Shown here piece by piece: positions 60,498-64,000 of a stretch of DNA of 64,000 bases. Position numbers and translations under genes: made by a program. The stretch is from JAFAGX01 sp035623335 (GTDB lineage: Bacteria > Acidobacteriota > Terriglobia > Terriglobales > Acidobacteriaceae). How positions within the stretch are numbered: position 1 is the stretch's first letter; every line of letters begins with the position of its first letter. The notes below the pieces were generated by a model. The model ran no database searches, was not told the origin of the DNA, and saw nothing but the letters and a program-made list of their open reading frames with translations. Where the stretch lies: positions 62,001 to 126,000 of the forward strand of contig DASPTQ010000320.1 in NCBI GenBank assembly GCA_035623335.1, given 5' to 3'.

Positions 60498-63110
60498 ATG
60501 GATGGTGAGCATGGCATGGTGACCAACGTCAACGAACACGAGCGGCTATACCAGAGAGTACTCGAGAGTCCAGACCTGTTAGTAGACATCATCGCATCGG
60601 CTATGGACGCCATCATCGCCATCGATGATGCCAAGCGGATCGTCCTGTTCAATCCTGCTGCGGAGAAAATGTTCTGCTGTCCGGCAGATGAGGCGATGGA
60701 GACTTCCGTCGAACGCTTCATCCCGCAACGATTCCGCGTCGAATACAGCACGCAGGTCCGGTGCTTTGCCGAGAACGGGGTCGACATTCGCACCTTGGGT
60801 GGCCTGGGCACACTATGGGGGCTGCGAGCCACGGGCGAAGAATTTCCCATAGAGGCTTCTTTCTCCAAGGTTGAATCTGGCGGTCAAAGATTCTTCACCG
60901 CGGTTATTCGGGACATCACCGAACGTCACCGGGCTGAAGAGGCGGTGCGGGAAAGCGAACAACGTTTCCGGTTGGTTGCCGACACCGCCCCTGTGCTGAT
61001 GTGGATGTCAGGCACCGACAAGCTTTGTACCTACTTTAACAAGCCTTGGGTGAACTTCACGGGGCGCTCAATCGAGCAGGAGCTTGGCAATGGCTGGGCG
61101 GAGGGTGTCCATCCAGAGGATTTGCAGAGGTGTCTCGAGACCTATACGCAGGCCTTTGATCAGCGAGAGAACTTCAAGATGGAGTACCGACTTAGGCGGC
61201 ACGATGGAGAGTATCGTTGGGTTCTCGACATTGGGGTGCCGAGGTTCAATCAAGATAACTCCTTTGCGGGTTACATCGGGGTCGGCGTTGATGTGACGGA
61301 GCGCAGGCGGGCCGAGGAAGCCCGCTTCCGGCATGCTGCGATTGTTGAATCGTCCCACGACGCGATTATCGGCACGGACGTGAGTGGAACGGTTACGGAC
61401 TGGAACAAAGGAGCAGAGTGGCTTTTTGGCTACTCTGCCAGTGAGGCAATCGGCAGGAATGTTTCTTTTCTGGCGGCCACGGATCGCCCGGACGAATGGC
61501 AACGCAACATGAAGAAGGTCGTAAACGGTGATGTAGTGAAGTCTTACGAGACGGTGCGCCGGAGAAAGGACGGCAACCACATTGACATAGCGCTCACCGT
61601 TTCTCCGATCTTCGATGCCGAGGGCGGCATTGTGGGCGCGTCGGCGATCGCCCGTGATATCACCGAACGAAAACGGGCCGAGGATGCCGTCCAGGAAGGC
61701 GAAATGCGGTATCGCAGGATCGTGGAGACCACAAATGAAGGAGTTTGGCTCCTCGATTCGAAGCTTCACACTTGCTATGTGAACCGGCAGATGGCGGAGA
61801 TGCTCGGGTACGAACCGCAAGAAATGGTTGGACGCAGTGTATTAGATTTTTACTTTCTCGCGGACGTTGAGCACAAGAGGCAAGCCTTAGGCCGGCGACA
61901 GCAGGGAGTGCGTGAGCAGCTAGACGAACGGCTTCGGCGAAGGGACGGTTCAGTATTGTGGGTACGAATCGCAGCAACCCCGGTGTTTAAGGACAATGGA
62001 GAGTTTGACGGGGCGATGGCGATGATGAGCGACATCACCGAGGGAAAGCTGGCGGAAGAGGCACTGCGCCAGAGTGAAGAGCGGTTTCGTCTGGCAGCAC
62101 AGGCGGGAAAGATGTACGCCTATGAATGGGACATCGCGACCGACGTGCTCGTGCGATCCGCACAGTATGTGAAAATCCTCGGTGTGACGGAGCCACAACG
62201 GTTTACCCGGGAACAGTTCTTGAGCAAAATCCACCCAGACGACCGCCCGAAATTCACCGCCGCCATTGCCGGACTTACCCCCGCGAACCCAATTGGTGAC
62301 GTCACCTACCGCATGCTGCTTCCCACCGGCATGGTTTGGCTGAAAAACAGCGGGCGTGCCTTTTTCGACGGAGAAGGCAAAATGTTACGAGTGATCGGCA
62401 TGGTGGCAGATGTCACTGATCACAAGCTGGCGGAAGAGGCACTGTCGGGCATGACCCGAAAGCTAGTTGAAGCACAGGAACAGGAACGCACCCGGATTGC
62501 GAGAGAACTGCACGACGACATCAACCAACGTTTGGCTATGTTGGCGCTCGAACTCGGACAAATCCAAGAGAACCGCGCTGACTTGCCGCCGGACCTTTTG
62601 AACGGCATGCATGAATTGCGACAGCAGACGATAAAAATATCGGACGACGTTCAAGCCTTGTCGCACGATTTGCATTCCTCGCAACTGGAATATTTAGGCG
62701 TTGCTGCGGGCATGAAAAGCTGGTGCGAGGAATTCGGCGAGAGGCAGGGGATGCAGATCGACTGTAAACATGATGTGCGAAGCATTTTGCCACCCGAGAT
62801 CGGGCTTTGCCTGTTTCGAGTTCTACAGGAAGGTCTGCACAATGCTGCTAAGCACAGTGGAGTGAAACGGATTGAAGTGCAACTCCACGAAGCGCCAGGT
62901 GAGATTCATCTTATCGTCAGTGATGCAGGCAGAGGCTTTGATGTGGAAGCAGCAAAGCAAAGTAGAGGCCTCGGTCTCACTAGTATGCGCGAGCGAGTTC
63001 GGCTGGTGAATGGGACGATTGTGATTGAATCGAAGCTGATGGGTGGAACCACTATCCACGTTGGCGTTCCCTTCAGATCGGAACACGGTTCTCAACGAGC
63101 GGCTGGGTAG
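60498..63110 (+). CDS. Cytoplasmic sensor histidine kinase with five PAS domains, NarX/DegS-like
   Basis: An 870-residue kinase with no transmembrane segment. Five PAS/PAC units span about 25-650; each ends with a PAC signature (VIRDITERHRAEEA, GVDVTERRRAEEA, IARDITERKRAEDA, MMSDITEGKLAEEA, MVADVTDHKLAEEA). The HisKA_3 dimerisation helix follows with phospho-acceptor H672 in RIARELHDDINQRLAML. The HATPase domain has LQEGLHNAAKHSGVKRIEV, VSDAGRGFDVEAA and GLGLTSMRERVRLVNG. It is of the NarX/DegS class, whose partners are NarL/LuxR-type regulators; none is adjacent, so it is an orphan in this window. ATG 60498 is the first of three closely spaced in-frame starts. Signals for the PAS domains are unknown; no heme or flavin residues can be assigned. 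Confidence 0.92.
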   Translation: MDGEHGMVTNVNEHERLYQRVLESPDLLVDIIASAMDAIIAIDDAKRIVLFNPAAEKMFCCPADEAMETSVERFIPQRFRVEYSTQVRCFAENGVDIRTLGGLGTLWGLRATGEEFPIEASFSKVESGGQRFFTAVIRDITERHRAEEAVRESEQRFRLVADTAPVLMWMSGTDKLCTYFNKPWVNFTGRSIEQELGNGWAEGVHPEDLQRCLETYTQAFDQRENFKMEYRLRRHDGEYRWVLDIGVPRFNQDNSFAGYIGVGVDVTERRRAEEARFRHAAIVESSHDAIIGTDVSGTVTDWNKGAEWLFGYSASEAIGRNVSFLAATDRPDEWQRNMKKVVNGDVVKSYETVRRRKDGNHIDIALTVSPIFDAEGGIVGASAIARDITERKRAEDAVQEGEMRYRRIVETTNEGVWLLDSKLHTCYVNRQMAEMLGYEPQEMVGRSVLDFYFLADVEHKRQALGRRQQGVREQLDERLRRRDGSVLWVRIAATPVFKDNGEFDGAMAMMSDITEGKLAEEALRQSEERFRLAAQAGKMYAYEWDIATDVLVRSAQYVKILGVTEPQRFTREQFLSKIHPDDRPKFTAAIAGLTPANPIGDVTYRMLLPTGMVWLKNSGRAFFDGEGKMLRVIGMVADVTDHKLAEEALSGMTRKLVEAQEQERTRIARELHDDINQRLAMLALELGQIQENRADLPPDLLNGMHELRQQTIKISDDVQALSHDLHSSQLEYLGVAAGMKSWCEEFGERQGMQIDCKHDVRSILPPEIGLCLFRVLQEGLHNAAKHSGVKRIEVQLHEAPGEIHLIVSDAGRGFDVEAAKQSRGLGLTSMRERVRLVNGTIVIESKLMGGTTIHVGVPFRSEHGSQRAAG

Positions 63111-63293
63111 TAGACCGAGTAATCGCTCGAACATGCTGTTCCGCGTCAAAAGATCCCAGCCATGGTGAACACCCCAATAAGCGGGATCAGTGCAGGCATA
63201 CACACTGTCACGAGTGACAGTTCACGTCCTCACCTGGAGGACAGTAAGATAAGTCCCACCATTTCAATAGGCTCGACGAATTCGGAGTGTCCC

Positions 63294-63575
63294 ATGAGCT
63301 CGAAATACCTTCGTCTGTTCTTGATCGCGCTTGTTTGGCTCCCAACCACGGTGTTCGCGCAACAGGACGCTGAACAGGCCGCCAAGGACACAGCCAAGGT
63401 AACTGAGAAGGAAACAAAGAAAGCTGCTAAGGAAACCAAGGATGCGGGTCAAAAGGTAGGTGACGCGACCGCAGATGCCGCTCAGAAGACGGGACAAAAG
63501 GTGAAGAAGGGCACGAAGGATGCCGCCAGAGCGACAGAGAAAGGTGCCCAGAAGGTCGAAGAAACGCCAAAGTAG
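63294..63575 (+). CDS. Small secreted Lys/Ala-rich repetitive protein, 93 aa
   Basis: A Sec signal peptide (YLRLFLIALVWLPTTVFAQQ, cleavage after FAQ or VFA) is followed by about 70 residues of near-repetitive helix: QAAKDTAKVTEKETKKAAKE, TKDAGQKVGDATADAAQKTG and KKGTKDAARATEKGAQKVEE. The 11-residue-like periodicity of Ala, Lys, Thr and Gly resembles LEA-type hydrophilic helices or apolipoprotein-like stretches. ATG 63294 has GGAG nine bases upstream; the longer upstream frame lacks a signal peptide. Function is unknown; a desiccation or envelope-stress role is a guess from composition. Confidence 0.75.
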   Translation: MSSKYLRLFLIALVWLPTTVFAQQDAEQAAKDTAKVTEKETKKAAKETKDAGQKVGDATADAAQKTGQKVKKGTKDAARATEKGAQKVEETPK

Positions 63576-63740
63576 CCCTACCGGATACCTGTCCCGACGC
63601 CCGGCGCCCAGCACCTTGGAGAAGAGGTTCTCTGCGAGACGCGAGCAGAAGTGTCCGGAGGGAGATGCTTGGGTTCGGTCTCCGCGAGGAAATCTGGCTT
63701 TTCGTTGTGTAAGATCAGGAAGGTCTGCTGGTGGAACGAG

Positions 63741-63781
63741 CAGAGCCCTGGCTGTGATGATGAACCATCACCAGGGCTCTG
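63741..63781. terminator. Long perfect hairpin between convergent genes, possible terminator
   Basis: CAGAGCCCTGG (63741-63751) pairs with CCAGGGCTCTG (63771-63781), an 11-bp GC-rich stem; the 19-base loop can pair further (GTGATG with CATCAC). It lies between the small secreted protein gene and the convergent gene ending at 63802. There is no T-run on either side, so a bidirectional or processing role is as likely as classical termination. Confidence 0.5.
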
Positions 63782-63801
63782 GGTAGAACCTCATTGCAAC
63801 G

Positions 63802-64000
63802 TTAGTCGCCGTGTGTTCCGGTAGCCGGCGTGGGGCGATCGCTTTGACCATAGTCCGCGGACGCTTCGCTCGTTGAGGAGACGTCCTGAGCTCCGGTTGC
63901 CTCTAGTACCTGCTCGGCCTGTGTGACCCACTTCGAATCATCACAGTGTACCGACAGCAGGATACTTCCTTTCAATATTCGGCCCTCGTAACGCTTGGCT
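63802..64000 (-). CDS. C-terminal part of a conserved stress-type protein (5' end outside window)
   Basis: The minus strand is open from the window edge to TAA at 63802-63804, giving 65 residues. The visible part reads AKRYEGRILKGSILLSVHCD then DSKWVTQAEQVLEATGAQDV, SSTSEASADYG. This resembles the C-terminal part of proteins with a GsiB/YflT-like N-terminal domain found in many soil bacteria, where a KRYEG-x2-K-x-G-x-x-LLSVH segment is followed by ATGA-x-DI-S. The final 15 residues are polar. Family recognition is from pattern memory only. It converges on the small secreted protein gene, with a hairpin between. Confidence 0.65.
   Translation of the reverse strand, partial: AKRYEGRILKGSILLSVHCDDSKWVTQAEQVLEATGAQDVSSTSEASADYGQSDRPTPATGTHGD

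Noticed and set aside
1..64000. CRISPR array, rRNA, tmRNA or riboswitch
   Set aside because: No regularly spaced repeats, rRNA-like stretch, or recognisable riboswitch core was seen on reading both strands; only one tRNA is evident.

Overview
The window is 64 kb of moderately GC-rich bacterial DNA that most resembles an Acidobacteriota chromosome. The basis is gene content: a membrane-anchored Ser/Thr kinase fused to a TolB-like propeller, secreted GH27 and GH29 glycosidases, PAS-rich NarX-type kinases, and many PIN toxins. No rRNA or other marker gene is present, so the assignment is an inference. There is one tRNA gene (tRNA-Glu, UUC).

Layout. 0-13 kb: the 3' end of a pyruvate phosphate dikinase gene with a terminator, a hypothetical gene, tRNA-Glu followed by a PIN toxin-antitoxin pair, a TIG-domain lipoprotein, a GH27 alpha-galactosidase, an IS110-type transposase remnant, the Ser/Thr kinase, an alpha-glucan phosphorylase and a possible CrtC-like protein. 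13-17.6 kb: a storage-granule locus with a lipase-like hydrolase and phaR on the minus strand, divergent from a six-repeat phasin whose promoter carries a PhaR-type operator. 17.6-43.5 kb: a nearly gap-free run of ten plus-strand genes: adhE, a STAS protein, a wax ester synthase/DGAT, an ETF:quinone oxidoreductase-like Fe-S protein, etfB, etfA, an acyl-CoA dehydrogenase, a 3013-residue KS-AT-KS-ACP4-KR-DH synthase, a 1861-residue single-chain biotin carboxylase/carboxyltransferase and a phosphopantetheinyl transferase. A GMC oxidoreductase follows, then a methyltransferase and a UbiB-like kinase, then a FadD-type acyl-CoA ligase. 49-60 kb: an eroding zone with a fused sudB/sudA remnant, two PIN toxin modules, a frameshifted methyltransferase, convergent LigD-type polymerase and ligase genes, a vapC scrap, a frameshifted GH29 fucosidase and an ATP-grasp scrap. 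60-64 kb: a five-PAS histidine kinase, a small Lys/Ala-rich secreted protein and the end of a minus-strand gene.

How the genes may work together (inference). The single-chain carboxylase would make malonyl-type extender units, the large synthase would condense and process them on its tandem carrier domains, and the phosphopantetheinyl transferase would activate those domains. The acyl-CoA dehydrogenase, ETF and membrane Fe-S oxidoreductase would exchange electrons between acyl chains and the quinone pool. AdhE could reduce acyl-CoA to alcohol and WS/DGAT could esterify it, with PhaR and phasin managing granules. No PHA synthase gene is in the window. The most unusual points are that all four carrier domains have Thr at the usual phosphopantetheine Ser position, that the carboxylase is of the eukaryote-like single-chain kind, and that a STAS protein lacking its phospho-acceptor Ser sits between adhE and WS/DGAT.
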